A DNA stretch of 64,000 bases from Bog-756 sp963837805. Its GTDB lineage: Bacteria > Actinomycetota > Acidimicrobiia > Acidimicrobiales > RAAP-2. A program made the position numbers and the translations under genes. Below the pieces are notes generated by a model. It had not been told where the DNA came from. It made no database searches and saw only the letters and a program-made list of their open reading frames with translations. Location: assembly GCA_963837805.1 (NCBI GenBank), contig CAWIOU010000014.1, forward strand, positions 496,001-560,000, read 5' to 3'. Positions 35,371 through 44,394 of the stretch are shown here, in pieces (positions within the stretch are counted from its first letter, which is position 1; the number at the start of each line of letters is the position of its first letter).

Positions 35371-35406
35371 CGATGGAGGGGTGGGCTGGTGCTCACCCCT
35401 CCATCG
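35371..35406 (+). terminator. 13-bp perfect hairpin between genes one and two of the operon
   Basis: CGATGGAGGGGTG (35371-35383), loop of 10, CACCCCTCCATCG (35394-35406), starting 8 bases after the stop of the first gene. No T-run follows, so partial termination or protection of the upstream mRNA end is likely. That would make the first protein more abundant than the next two. Confidence 0.65.
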
Positions 35407-35488
35407 GGTCGGAGGGCCGGGTCGCGGAGAGTTCACTGCGACCCGGCCACCGGCAGCCCCATAATCACCCCAAACTCAGGAAGATGTC

Positions 35489-36067
35489 ATGAGGGATCAA
35501 TCGGAGCAGCGAGGGACGTTGACATATTTCCTCCGCCGCCAGACCCTGAGGCCACTACCTCCCTACGGCCGGCACGGAAGGATCTACCTCTGGAGACCGT
35601 TGGCCATCGCCGGTCTGATCGCCCTGGTCATTGGCCTCGGTGCCGGGACCTCCTACGCCTTTGTCACCAAGGGCCGATCGGAGACGGCCACCGCGCATTT
35701 GACGGTGGGGTCTCTCAAGCCGATCACACTTGCCACCGTCGGCACCCCGACATCGCCCCTCCTGCCCGGGCGCACCGGCGATGTGGCTTTCAGCATCACC
35801 AACCCGAACCACTCCCCGGTGTCGCTGATCGGGGTGGTGCTGACCGGTGGCGCCTCGATGACGACGGATGGCGGCCCGGAATGTGCGACTGATGGCGGCC
35901 CGGTGGTCGTCCTGAACGTCCCCCAGGACGACCTTCCGCAATCGGTCCCGGCGAACACCACCAAGACCATTGAGCTGGCCAATGCAGCCCTCATGAACGT
36001 GACGGCATCGAACAGTTGCCAGGGCGCGACCTTCACCCTCCCCTTGACCATCACGGTGGAACCATGA
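35489..36067 (+). CDS. Exported beta-sandwich protein related to its upstream neighbour
   Basis: 192 residues; ATG at 35489 with AGGAAG upstream. A cytoplasmic N-terminus of about 35 residues, a membrane/export helix (PLAIAGLIALVIGLGAGTSY, then AFVTKGRS), and a domain similar in plan to the first gene's product. Shared elements include the 'PTSPLLPGRTGDVAFSITNP' stretch, comparable with 'PLLPGVGSQTLTYTVTN' in the neighbour, two cysteines (GPECAT and NSCQGA) and an aliphatic end (FTLPLTITVEP). The TGA overlaps the next ATG by 4 bases, so genes two and three are coupled. Function unknown; probably a paralogous surface subunit. Confidence 0.72.
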   Translation: MRDQSEQRGTLTYFLRRQTLRPLPPYGRHGRIYLWRPLAIAGLIALVIGLGAGTSYAFVTKGRSETATAHLTVGSLKPITLATVGTPTSPLLPGRTGDVAFSITNPNHSPVSLIGVVLTGGASMTTDGGPECATDGGPVVVLNVPQDDLPQSVPANTTKTIELANAALMNVTASNSCQGATFTLPLTITVEP

Positions 36068-37569
36068 GTCGGGACCAAAATTCCACCGGGAGGCGGGCAA
36101 TGACCCACCGCCGACGACGCACTCGACGGCGGCGATGCCTGGTCGCATGCGGCGTCGTCGCGGCGACCGTCGCCATGGGCATCTTCTTCACCGTCGGTGC
36201 GGCCGTCGCCTACTGGGTGTTCTCGACCAATACGAGCCTGCCGGTGGCGATGGCGGACACCCTGCCCCAGGGGGCAACACCGAGTGCCACGCTCGCATCC
36301 CCATCAGAGTCGGCGGTCACGATCACCTTTCCGACGAAGTACACCTTCGGTGGAACGGAGATCACCTCGTATTCCCTGACCCGATACGACGCCTATACCG
36401 ACGCGAGTGCCGGGTCGATCAGTGGGACCTGTGCTGTCGTCGGGGGCACGGTCTCCTGCAGCGATTCTCCTGGTGCCGGTTCGTGGGAGTACACCGACAC
36501 GCCGACCTTCGGAACCACCTGGCTCGGGCCGCCGAGTGCCGAGAGCAGCCCCGTTTTCATATCGACAGCCGCCGTTCTCGGTCCTGCCAGTGGTGCCGTA
36601 GGTTCGACCGCCCAGATCTCCGTCCAGGGCTTCGCCGCCTCCACGGCCCTGACCGTGACGGTGGGGCGGGCGGCTGCCACCATCGTTTCGGGCGGGACCA
36701 CCGACCCGAGTGGGGCGGCCACGTTGGCCTTCACCGTTCCGTCGTTGCCGAAGGGCGCCCAGAGCGTGGTGGTGTCCGATGGAAGCCGCTCGGCAACGTC
36801 GGGTGCACCCTTCACGGTCGACCCGGCCGTCAGCCTGTCGTCATCCAACGGGACGGACGGTGCCACCGGCCTGTCTTTGACCGGTGCCGGATACGTTGCC
36901 GGGACGGCGGTGTCGGCCACTTTCGCCGGGTCACCGGTCATCCTCGATCCCACCAGCCCTCTGGTGGCGGCCGACGGCACCTGGTCCGCCCGATTCACGG
37001 TGCCCAACTCCCCGAACGGACCGCGGATCATCACCGCCAGTGACAGCGGAGGAGCGGTCGCTTCGACGGACTTCACGACCGTGGCCTCGGCGACCGACCT
37101 CAGACCCCAGAGTGGAGCGGTGGGCACGACGGGGGTGACCATCGATGCCGACGGCTTCCTCGCCGACCACGCTCTCAACGTGACGGTGGGCGGGGCCGAC
37201 GCCACCATCGTCTCGGGCGGAACCACGGATGCCAACGGAAGCTCGGAGTTGACCTTCACCATTCCGGACGTGCCCGGCGGGGTCCAGAGCGTGGTGGTGT
37301 CGGACGGCACCAACTCAGCGACCTCGGCGACGGGATTCACCGTGGAGTCGGTACCTGTGGCAGTACCCCCGACCACCCCCGACCCGACCACCTCGACCCC
37401 ACCGGGAACGGTTCTGCAGACCGCGGCCCCACCCACCCCGTGTGCCGATGGTTCAACCAGCGACGGTGACAGTGAGACGTGTGCCGACAACCTCCCACCA
37501 CCGCGAGGTTCAGCAAGAGAGACGGCCACTCGCGTACGGGCCGCTGCCGCTAGCGGGACAAGGCAATGA
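36064..37569 (+). CDS. Exported multi-domain Ig-like (IPT/TIG-type) surface protein
   Basis: 501 residues from ATG 36064. Basic leader (RRRRTRRRR), export helix (LVACGVVAATVAMGIFFTVG), then the AYWVFSTNTS motif that opens SipW-type substrates. A fibronectin-like domain (~70-165) is followed by three similar Ig/TIG-like domains. The first and third share nearly the same segment (TVTVGRAAATIVSGGTTDPS versus NVTVGGADATIVSGGTTDAN). A Pro/Thr-rich linker and a cysteine pair (PCADGSTSDGDSETCAD) precede a basic tail. No LPXTG is seen. Its C-terminus overlaps the convergent next gene by 20 bases. Likely a surface or matrix adhesin. Confidence 0.75.
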   Translation: MSRDQNSTGRRAMTHRRRRTRRRRCLVACGVVAATVAMGIFFTVGAAVAYWVFSTNTSLPVAMADTLPQGATPSATLASPSESAVTITFPTKYTFGGTEITSYSLTRYDAYTDASAGSISGTCAVVGGTVSCSDSPGAGSWEYTDTPTFGTTWLGPPSAESSPVFISTAAVLGPASGAVGSTAQISVQGFAASTALTVTVGRAAATIVSGGTTDPSGAATLAFTVPSLPKGAQSVVVSDGSRSATSGAPFTVDPAVSLSSSNGTDGATGLSLTGAGYVAGTAVSATFAGSPVILDPTSPLVAADGTWSARFTVPNSPNGPRIITASDSGGAVASTDFTTVASATDLRPQSGAVGTTGVTIDADGFLADHALNVTVGGADATIVSGGTTDANGSSELTFTIPDVPGGVQSVVVSDGTNSATSATGFTVESVPVAVPPTTPDPTTSTPPGTVLQTAAPPTPCADGSTSDGDSETCADNLPPPRGSARETATRVRAAAASGTRQ

Positions 37570-38002
37570 TGGCTGCGTCAGCCAGGGCAAACGTCGCCCC
37601 GTAGGCGAGCTCGTTGGACATCCCTTCGGTGGATTCGTTCTGAACACCCTGGTGGATTTTCATGACCACCTTCGGGAAGGCGCGGATTCCGAAGAAGTGC
37701 TCGATCGGCTTGTCGAGGTCGAGCAGGGCTGCGCCGGCCATTGCGGCAACCGTGGCCACCCGGGTCTTCCGATCCACCGCGATGCATGCCACGGCCATGG
37801 CGGCCAGACCGACCAATCCATCCCGCTTGGCCACCCGCAAGAACCGCTCCGAACCCTCCCTGGAGCTCACATCGCATCCCCAATGCGGCATCGCATCCAG
37901 AACCAGGTGCGACCCAACCCCGGCGACGAACGCGGCCACGGGCCGGCGGCGCATCGCCTGGCCGATCAGCACCCCCGAGAGCACATGGTTGGTTACGAAC
38001 AT
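37550..38002 (-). CDS. Small membrane-associated protein, possible zinc-dependent hydrolase relative
   Basis: 150 residues from ATG 38002 with GGAG upstream. FVTNHVLSGVLIGQAMRRRP, then GSHLVLDAMPHWG, has the 'NH...SHxxxDxxPHW' arrangement of histidines and aspartate seen in membrane metal-dependent hydrolase-like (YdjM/DUF457) proteins. The middle contains two hydrophobic helices (GLVGLAAMAVACIAV and ATVAAMAGAALLDLD). I infer a metal site but not an activity. Confidence 0.7.
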   Translation of the reverse strand: MFVTNHVLSGVLIGQAMRRRPVAAFVAGVGSHLVLDAMPHWGCDVSSREGSERFLRVAKRDGLVGLAAMAVACIAVDRKTRVATVAAMAGAALLDLDKPIEHFFGIRAFPKVVMKIHQGVQNESTEGMSNELAYGATFALADAAIIALSR

Positions 38003-38259
38003 CGCTTCACTCCTCCAGACCTCTCGACACAGGATGTTCCCCTCCGTCCGTCGGAGAGGCGGAGCATCGCCGGACACCACAAGGACTGCCCAGTGCCCGT
38101 CGCCCTAAGCCCACATCATGAACCTTCCGGCATTGGGTACCGACGCCCTACTCGGCCCTCGGGGTCCGCAAATTGGAGACTACCCAGGGGTACAGTTCCT
38201 GTGCGGTCAGGCTGGGTTGACTGAAGTGGCGCCAGGGAGCCGATAAGGACGCGAATTCG

Positions 38260-38508
38260 ATGAGCACGGAAGGCCACACGGACATGTTTCGCCACCCGCA
38301 CCATGGCCTATGTCATCGGTGCGGATGGAGGGGAGCTGTAGCCAAGGTTCGCAGGCGGGATCGCAAGTTGCTCCAAACCGGAAGGTCATTCGGGTATCTC
38401 TGCCGCGAATGCGCCGACGACCTGCTCCAGATCAGCTCTTCCTCCCATCGTCGACGAACCGCCGAACGGGGCAAACAGAAGCCGGACGGGCAGCACCGGG
38501 TCGCCTGA
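38260..38508 (+). CDS. Small two-CxxC zinc-ribbon protein
   Basis: 82 residues; ATG at 38260 with AAGGA about 10 bases upstream. LCHRCGWRGAVAKVRRRDRK and YLCRECADDLL supply two CxxC knuckles about 30 residues apart, suggesting a zinc ribbon with a basic surface. The C-terminus is basic and disordered. No homologue with known function comes to mind; nucleic-acid or ribosome binding is possible. Confidence 0.55.
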   Translation: MSTEGHTDMFRHPHHGLCHRCGWRGAVAKVRRRDRKLLQTGRSFGYLCRECADDLLQISSSSHRRRTAERGKQKPDGQHRVA

Positions 38509-38608
38509 AGCTGAGCCCGGATCCTGGGCTCTCCGCCCCGGTCCACCAAGGGTTGCCAGCCGTGCGAGCTGACGCCTGAGACCGTCCAATCCATCGTACG
38601 CTGCCCCG

Positions 38609-39631
38609 ATGCCGGACCACACCCCGATCTACCGTCCGGCCCTGCACTCGAGGCCCCGGAGACACCGACGCCTGCCCACCCTCGTGGCCGCACCGCTCTG
38701 GGCGGTGACTGCCGGCCTGGCCATCGTGGCCATCCTGCGTGTCGTGGCCTGGGACGACTACGAACCGTTTGCCGTGCTCAACGCGCTGACCGCGTTCGTC
38801 TACCTCCCGGTCTGGATCGTGCTGGTCGTGGCCGCCGTGGGCCGGCGATTCGTCCTGGCCGGTGCCGCGCTCCTCATCGGGGTGGCCCAGATTGCCTTCC
38901 TCCTTCCCGAACTGACCGCCGCGGAGCCGGTACCCACCTGGGCCACCCATGCTCCGGCCATCACCCTCCTTGACGCCAACGTCTACAACGAGAACCCGTC
39001 CATGGCCGGTTACGCCAAGCAGATCGCCCAGTTCCACCCGCAGCTGGTGACGATGGAGGAGGCCACCCCTTCTGACGTGAGCCAGCTCCACCAGGCCGGG
39101 GCCCTTGCCCACCTTCCCTACCAATTCGAGATCCCGGGGTACAACCCGTCGGCTTTCTTGATCGCCTCCCGCTATCCACTGGCCGAGACCAGCGTCATCA
39201 CCGTCGACCACCGCCCGCTGATCATCGAGACCACCCTCATGCTCCCCTCGGGGCGCCAGCCCCTATGGGTCGTCCACACGACCGCCCCGCTTCCCCCCGC
39301 GTTCGGGCAGTGGCATGCGCAACTGACCACCATCGCCCAGCTCGTCCGGAAGCGGGGACCGTCAGATCTGCTGATCGTCGGTGACTTCAATGCCACGTGG
39401 GGCAACCGCGGTTTCCGGTCCATTCTCGACACCGGGATGACCGACGCCGCCGCGGCCCGCAGCCAGGCCTTCGCCATGACCTGGTCGCAGATCAAGCCGG
39501 TGATCCCTCCGGTCGTGCGAATCGACCACGTCCTCACCGGGTCCGGAGTGGCGGTGACTCGGATCAGGACGGACGTCGGTCCGGGGAGCGACCACCGTGA
39601 CCTGATGGCCACCGTGGCCATCCGCCGCTGA
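38609..39631 (+). CDS. Membrane-anchored endonuclease/exonuclease/phosphatase-family protein
   Basis: 340 residues. Three N-terminal helices (~25-110: LPTLVAAPLWAVTAGLAIVA, LTAFVYLPVWIVLVVAAVG, FVLAGAALLIGVAQIAFLLP) precede an extracytoplasmic EEP domain. Its motifs are ITLLDANVYNENP, LVTMEEATPSDVSQL (catalytic Glu), LLIVGDFNATWG (GDFN), RIDHVLTG and GSDHRDLMATVAI (SDH). The family includes DNases, sphingomyelinases and phosphatases. This three-helix form is frequent in actinobacteria and its substrate is unknown. Confidence 0.88.
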   Translation: MPDHTPIYRPALHSRPRRHRRLPTLVAAPLWAVTAGLAIVAILRVVAWDDYEPFAVLNALTAFVYLPVWIVLVVAAVGRRFVLAGAALLIGVAQIAFLLPELTAAEPVPTWATHAPAITLLDANVYNENPSMAGYAKQIAQFHPQLVTMEEATPSDVSQLHQAGALAHLPYQFEIPGYNPSAFLIASRYPLAETSVITVDHRPLIIETTLMLPSGRQPLWVVHTTAPLPPAFGQWHAQLTTIAQLVRKRGPSDLLIVGDFNATWGNRGFRSILDTGMTDAAAARSQAFAMTWSQIKPVIPPVVRIDHVLTGSGVAVTRIRTDVGPGSDHRDLMATVAIRR

Positions 39632-39664
39632 GCGCAGCAGGACGCCCGGGCGGCCAGAGGCCGG

Positions 39665-40252
39665 TCAGTACGGGCCGATGCGCTGATCAGGGTTGGTATC
39701 GATCAGGTGGTGACCGTCGGACGACACCTGTGACGTCCACTCAGATCCATCCCACCACCGGAAGTGAAATCTCCCGCTCGGATCGGGGTGCCACGCCGGA
39801 GGCGAGGGCCGACCGGTCGGAACATGGTGCTGGCCATCGGCATGGGGATCGACCCCCGAGCGAGCTACCGCCGGCGGTTCCGTCTGCTCAGGTCCGGCAA
39901 CTGGCGCAGGCGGCTGGGAGTTCGCCGGCCGGGGATATGCGGGGAAGAGGTCGGACGCACTGGCCGAACCCCTTGCGTTGACCCCGGCAGATGGGGGCGG
40001 GGCGGCCATCGGCGACCGGGGCAGAGGCGGGTGCTGTTGGGCTTGGCGAACTCCGGTGGAATGGGCGATCAGGTAGAGGATCAGGCCCAATGGAAGGAAA
40101 AGGAACCAGAAAAAGGCCCACAGGGCGGACGGCAGTCCCCACGGCGTCCTCCCCAGCACTTTGCGGTCGTTCTCGGACAGCCGGTAGCCCAGCACCGCCC
40201 AGACGATCGCCAGCACGCCGCCCACGACAAGTTGGCCGGTACTCAGCTGCAC
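39665..40252 (-). CDS. Membrane protein with C-terminal DUF2510-type motif
   Basis: 195 residues, GTG start. Two N-terminal helices (LVVGGVLAIVWAVLGYRLS and WAFFWFLFLPLGLILYLIAH) resemble a phospholipase-D-nuclease-N-like membrane hairpin. A long Pro/Ser-rich linker follows, then a DUF2510-like tail (PPAWHPDPSGRFHFRWWDGS, EWTSQVSSDG). DUF2510 is an actinobacterial surface-associated motif of unknown role. Confidence 0.78.
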   Translation of the reverse strand: MQLSTGQLVVGGVLAIVWAVLGYRLSENDRKVLGRTPWGLPSALWAFFWFLFLPLGLILYLIAHSTGVRQAQQHPPLPRSPMAAPPPSAGVNARGSASASDLFPAYPRPANSQPPAPVAGPEQTEPPAVARSGVDPHADGQHHVPTGRPSPPAWHPDPSGRFHFRWWDGSEWTSQVSSDGHHLIDTNPDQRIGPY

Positions 40253-40364
40253 ACCCAGAACTCTAATCCTCGTTCAGCCCCATGTTTGCCATGACAGGAC
40301 GACCCGCCTCCGGCGCCACCCCGGCCCTCATCGGCCCCACCTCTGCAGACGGCGGTCCAGACCC

Positions 40365-41459
40365 TCAGAAGCCGTAGATGCCGGTTTGGGGCTTCTTCTG
40401 GCGATAGGCCGACCGGAGGTCGCCCACCGAGTACTGGCCCGGGCACTGGTCGGTCACCGCGAACCAGTAGAGGGCGGCGTTGAACGCGGCCGAGGCCACC
40501 GTCAATACCAACAGGATGAACGCGAGACCCAGGGCCCCGACCACCGCTCCGAGGGGGGCGAACGCCGAACCCAGGAGGGCGGCGACCGCGATATCGACAA
40601 CGACGGCGGCGAAGCCGATGATCCCGAGGGCGGAGTTGCCGATCACGTTCTCGCCCCACCGGGCTCGGCACAGCTCGACCGACCGCTTGATAGACGAGAC
40701 CGCGCCGCGATTCTCGAACAGGATGACCGGCACCACGAAGAAGCTGGCCAGCATCCAGCCGGCCCGGAGCAGCCAACCCACCAGCAGTCCGAAGATCCCG
40801 CGGTTGCCGATGCTGCGCAGCACTCTGATCACGATGTAGTTGATGAATGCCCAGGCAAGCAGTTGCGGGCTCTTGGTCATCGCCGCCCCGACGGCGGTGA
40901 TGTTGCTGATTCTCCTTCCGTGGAAGCGGGCCATCACCCGGGCGATGATCGTGGCGTGGGACACCACCGAGATGAAGGTAACCAGCACGCCCACGACGAC
41001 GATGCCCAGCCACTGCGCCGCCGACAGGTGGATGCTCCCACCCCCGCTCGTGTCCGATCCACGGAACGAAGGCCAGGCGATCAACGCGCCGATCCCGATC
41101 ACCACCAGTTGGGCCAGGAAGGCCACGACAGGGACGGCGATGAGTCCCGGCTCGTCCCGTACCATGGCGAACCCGACGCTCACCAGCCTGAGACCGCGTC
41201 CGAAGCGGCCGCCGGGTGTAGCCACTCCGCCTGAGCCGATCGGGGGCAGTTGGCCATCGATCGGAGGAGCCACCGCGGCACCACCCGCGGCCGGTGCCCA
41301 GTCGGCCAGGCCCTCCCCGGGCCGGCCCATACCCTGGGAGACCGGGCCGGTCGCTCCGCGATCAGCCTGTCCCGCCACGCGACCGGGATGGAGATCGGGT
41401 GGGTACCAACGCCCATCAGAGGCCAACCACCACCCCGGATACGGTGACCCGTCACTCAT
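40365..41459 (-). CDS. DUF6159-like multi-pass membrane protein
   Basis: 364 residues, ATG start. The N-terminal tag (PYPGWWLASDGRWYPPDLHP) is a short motif characteristic of Acidimicrobiia proteins. A Gly/Pro linker leads to six or so helices (LIAVPVVAFLAQLVVIGIGA, LGIVVVGVLVTFISVVSHAT, ASFFVVPVILFENRGAVSSI and others). The segment SSIKRSVELCRARWGENVIG is typical of the DUF6159 family as I remember it. Function unknown. Confidence 0.78.
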   Translation of the reverse strand: MSDGSPYPGWWLASDGRWYPPDLHPGRVAGQADRGATGPVSQGMGRPGEGLADWAPAAGGAAVAPPIDGQLPPIGSGGVATPGGRFGRGLRLVSVGFAMVRDEPGLIAVPVVAFLAQLVVIGIGALIAWPSFRGSDTSGGGSIHLSAAQWLGIVVVGVLVTFISVVSHATIIARVMARFHGRRISNITAVGAAMTKSPQLLAWAFINYIVIRVLRSIGNRGIFGLLVGWLLRAGWMLASFFVVPVILFENRGAVSSIKRSVELCRARWGENVIGNSALGIIGFAAVVVDIAVAALLGSAFAPLGAVVGALGLAFILLVLTVASAAFNAALYWFAVTDQCPGQYSVGDLRSAYRQKKPQTGIYGF

Positions 41460-41547
41460 CCCTGGACCCTTTCTGCGCCATCACAGCCTACGGGCGGAGA
41501 GCGGATTCAGGCAACGACCGTCGGTTTACCCGGGCACGACCTCCCGG

Positions 41548-42612
41548 TCAGGGAAGCGGATGGGCGACGAAGAACGCCCACATGGTCGAGTTCGCACTGA
41601 TCGCCGTCGTCTGGGGTCCGAGCACCCGGGTGATCACCTTTCGCAGGTGTGGGCCACCGGGCCACTCGTGGCCCTCGCCGGCGATGGTGTAGAGCTGGAC
41701 GTCCGCACCAGCGGTGCAGTTGCTATTCGAGGTCTGGGTGACCGTCACCACCGGATGGGTCACCGTCGCAGTCGTGCATCCGTTGTGGGTCGCCCATCGT
41801 TGGGCGGCCACCGGCACGCTGTAGGTCCAGTATTTCTGGCCGTTTCCGAGGTAGGGATCGACCGGGTCGGACGTGCCGTGGAGCGAAATGACCGGGACGG
41901 GTCGGGTCGATGGGCAAGGGCTCGGGAATCGCAGCCCGCTGACCGGCCCAACGGCGGCGAAGGTCGTCGAGGCATCGCACGCCAGCTGGCTGGCTATCCG
42001 GGCACCACCGGAGAAGCCGGTGGCGTACACCCGGTGGCTGTCGACGCAGTATTTCTGCTCGAGCACCGTGACCAGTTGCTCGAGGAACGACACGTCGTCA
42101 GGAGCTGTGGCCGGTACCGCCGCTCCTCCGAACAGGGGCTGGCCGGGGACATTCCACTCGAATCCGGTGCCGGCGGGGATGTCGCCCTGGGGATAGGCGA
42201 CGATGAAGGAATCGGCGTCGGCGGTGGCGTTCATACCGCTCAGACCCTCCTGCTCGAGGGCAGTCGACTGGCTGCCGTGCATGTTGAGCACCAGGGGCTC
42301 CGGTTTGCTGGCCTGGTACCCGGAGGGCAGATGCACGATCACCACTCGTGACCGCCCGCCGATGGTCGGGGTAAGTGTGGTGGTCCCGGCAGTGCCATGT
42401 CTCCGGCAGCCGGGGCTGGCCGAGACCGGGACCACCTTCCCGCCGGCGGTCGAGGCCGTGGTCGCGGTGGCCGCTGCGGTCGTGGAGGTCGCAGGCGCAC
42501 TGCTCCCCGATCCGCCGCAGGCCGCCATGGTCACCGCAAGGGTGACGAGAGCGGCGGCCCAACCGATCCACCGGACCCGCCCGGACCGCCGTCTTCCGCC
42601 CGCTCCGCCCAT
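41548..42612 (-). CDS. Lipoprotein esterase of the PHB-depolymerase/LpqC type
   Basis: 354 residues from ATG 42612. Lipobox MAACG after a hydrophobic leader (IGWAAALVTLAVT), then a Ser/Thr/Ala-rich spacer. The alpha/beta hydrolase has the oxyanion HG in LVLNMHGSQST, the nucleophile in YATGFSGGARIAS (GxSxG), the acid in SLHGTSDPVDPY, and the catalytic His in IAGEGHEWPGG. Cysteines in SPGCRR, YCVDSH, LACDAS and NGCTTA suggest disulphides. This family includes feruloyl/acetyl-xylan esterases and PHB depolymerases; an extracellular ester-bond hydrolase is the safe call. Confidence 0.85.
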   Translation of the reverse strand: MGGAGGRRRSGRVRWIGWAAALVTLAVTMAACGGSGSSAPATSTTAAATATTASTAGGKVVPVSASPGCRRHGTAGTTTLTPTIGGRSRVVIVHLPSGYQASKPEPLVLNMHGSQSTALEQEGLSGMNATADADSFIVAYPQGDIPAGTGFEWNVPGQPLFGGAAVPATAPDDVSFLEQLVTVLEQKYCVDSHRVYATGFSGGARIASQLACDASTTFAAVGPVSGLRFPSPCPSTRPVPVISLHGTSDPVDPYLGNGQKYWTYSVPVAAQRWATHNGCTTATVTHPVVTVTQTSNSNCTAGADVQLYTIAGEGHEWPGGPHLRKVITRVLGPQTTAISANSTMWAFFVAHPLP

Positions 42613-42763
42613 TTCACCAGCTCCCGTTGTTCTCACCCACCAGCTCCCCGTTCCGCTCAAGTATCCACTTCTCACCGGATGTACACGATCCATAGCCGAA
42701 GGCCCCTGCGGACGCGACGCCCGTTCGAGTCCGGACGACCCGTCCGCACTCGGGCGGCGGCGT

Positions 42764-44299
42764 TCAGCTCATGGCTGCGATGGCGTGCTTGGGCGGGTAT
42801 TTTCCGAAGGTCATGAAGTGCTTGGCGATCCCACTGGTGAAGCTGTCGATGTAGGCCAGCTTTCTGACCATGTAGCTCCGGCTCTCCTTGGGATCGAGGT
42901 AAAGGTTGTAGAGCCTCCCGTGCGAGTACTTCTGGGTTACTCCGGTGAATCCCCCCAGGTTGAGGCAGTCCCGATCATCATCGGAGGTGGAGGCGACCAT
43001 GAACTTCCACTCCCCCACCCGGAGGGCGGAGAACACGTTGGTCAACCAGTAGTAGAGGTACTTGCGGTTCGAGACTCCCTCGGGGGCCAGCAGGAAAGAG
43101 GTCTGGTCGACACTATCGATATAGCGGTCGTCCGGCACCGAGCCGGCCGCATCCGCCAGCGTGAGCACCGTGTTGAACAGGTCCATCTGCGAGAAGAGCC
43201 CATCGGTCGCCCGATCGGCAGCGATCATCCCGGGCCAGGTGACGATGGCCGGGACACGCTGGCCGCCCTCCCAGGTCGATCCCTTGGCGCTCCGGAACGG
43301 CGAGTAGGCCGCATCCGGCCAGGTCTCCATCTCCGGTCCATTGTCCGACGAGATGAAGATCAACGTGTCCTCCATCTGCCCGGTGGCCTCAAGCTCGCCC
43401 ACCAACCGGCCGACGATGTCGTCGAGCTCGATGATGGTGTCCTTGTAAGGATGCTTGGCCGGCGAAGTGCCGAGGAACCGTTCGTGCGGGTAGTTGTCGA
43501 AGTGGGCGCCCCGGGTGCAGTGGTAGAGGAACCACGGCTGCCGTCGGCCGGGTTCGGGCTCTCCCATCCGCCTGATGAAATCCAAGGAGTAGCCGGCCCA
43601 CTTCTCGTCGAGCAGGGAGAGCACAGGGATGGTCACCTCCTCCACGTCCTCGGCCACGCCGCCTCGGGTGGCATGGACGAAGCACTTGTTGAAGGGCAGG
43701 TTCTCCACCCATCTGGTGCGTTCCTCGCTGTAGACGATCTCCGGAAAGAAGTTTGGGTCCCGCCACTCGCTGTACATGTCGGAAACGGACAAGAAGCCGT
43801 AGAAGTCGTCGAAACCCACGTATTGAGGCTGGGATTCCACGTTCTCTCCCATGTGCCACTTCCCCACCGACTGGGTCACGTAACCCACGTCGGACAGCAG
43901 TTGGGCCACGGTTACCTCCCCGTCGAGCCCACCCGGCTGCCCGTACATCGGTGGCCGCAACAGACCGTGCCGCATGGGAAGACGACCGGTCATGATCGAT
44001 GCACGAGACGGAGTGCAGGACGGCTCGGAGTAACACGACGTGAGGAGTAGTCCGCGCCGAGCCAGACTGTCGATATTGGGCGTCGGCGCTCCGACCGCCA
44101 CACCGCCGCCGTAACATCCGAAGTCACCCCAGCCGACATCGTCGAAGAGAACCACCAGGACGTTGGGGCGTCTTCCGGTGGCACCTCGGAACCGGGCCAG
44201 CGCTCCATCGGCCTGGTGTTCCTGGTCATCGATCACGAATCGCGGTTCGAGACTGTCTCTCACTCGGACCGTCTCCGCCACCAGCGGGTCATGCACCAT
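42764..44299 (-). CDS. Sulfatase (arylsulfatase-type, Cys-type active site)
   Basis: 511 residues. ATG at 44299 is preferred over 44305 because GGGAGGG lies 6 bases before it. Metal-binding DD at 53-54 (VVLFDDVGWGDFGCYGG), formylglycine motif CTPSR at 95-99 (EPSCTPSRASIMTGRLP), VGKWHMGEN, and FISSDNGPEMETW for the remaining metal ligands. It needs a formylglycine-generating enzyme, which is not in this window. No signal peptide is obvious. Sulfate-ester or phosphonate-type substrates are possible. Confidence 0.92.
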   Translation of the reverse strand: MVHDPLVAETVRVRDSLEPRFVIDDQEHQADGALARFRGATGRRPNVLVVLFDDVGWGDFGCYGGGVAVGAPTPNIDSLARRGLLLTSCYSEPSCTPSRASIMTGRLPMRHGLLRPPMYGQPGGLDGEVTVAQLLSDVGYVTQSVGKWHMGENVESQPQYVGFDDFYGFLSVSDMYSEWRDPNFFPEIVYSEERTRWVENLPFNKCFVHATRGGVAEDVEEVTIPVLSLLDEKWAGYSLDFIRRMGEPEPGRRQPWFLYHCTRGAHFDNYPHERFLGTSPAKHPYKDTIIELDDIVGRLVGELEATGQMEDTLIFISSDNGPEMETWPDAAYSPFRSAKGSTWEGGQRVPAIVTWPGMIAADRATDGLFSQMDLFNTVLTLADAAGSVPDDRYIDSVDQTSFLLAPEGVSNRKYLYYWLTNVFSALRVGEWKFMVASTSDDDRDCLNLGGFTGVTQKYSHGRLYNLYLDPKESRSYMVRKLAYIDSFTSGIAKHFMTFGKYPPKHAIAAMS

Positions 44300-44394
44300 G
44301 TCCATCCCTCCCAAGGTCCAGATAGAGCATTCGATCTGGCAGCGCCGCTCCGTGCCCGACCTCCGAGCATGGCAGACCGGCGCCACACAATGGC

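Noticed and set aside
42203..44050. Plus-strand open frame of 615 codons
   Set aside because: Antisense to the esterase and sulfatase, both with complete catalytic motifs; no recognisable features of its own.
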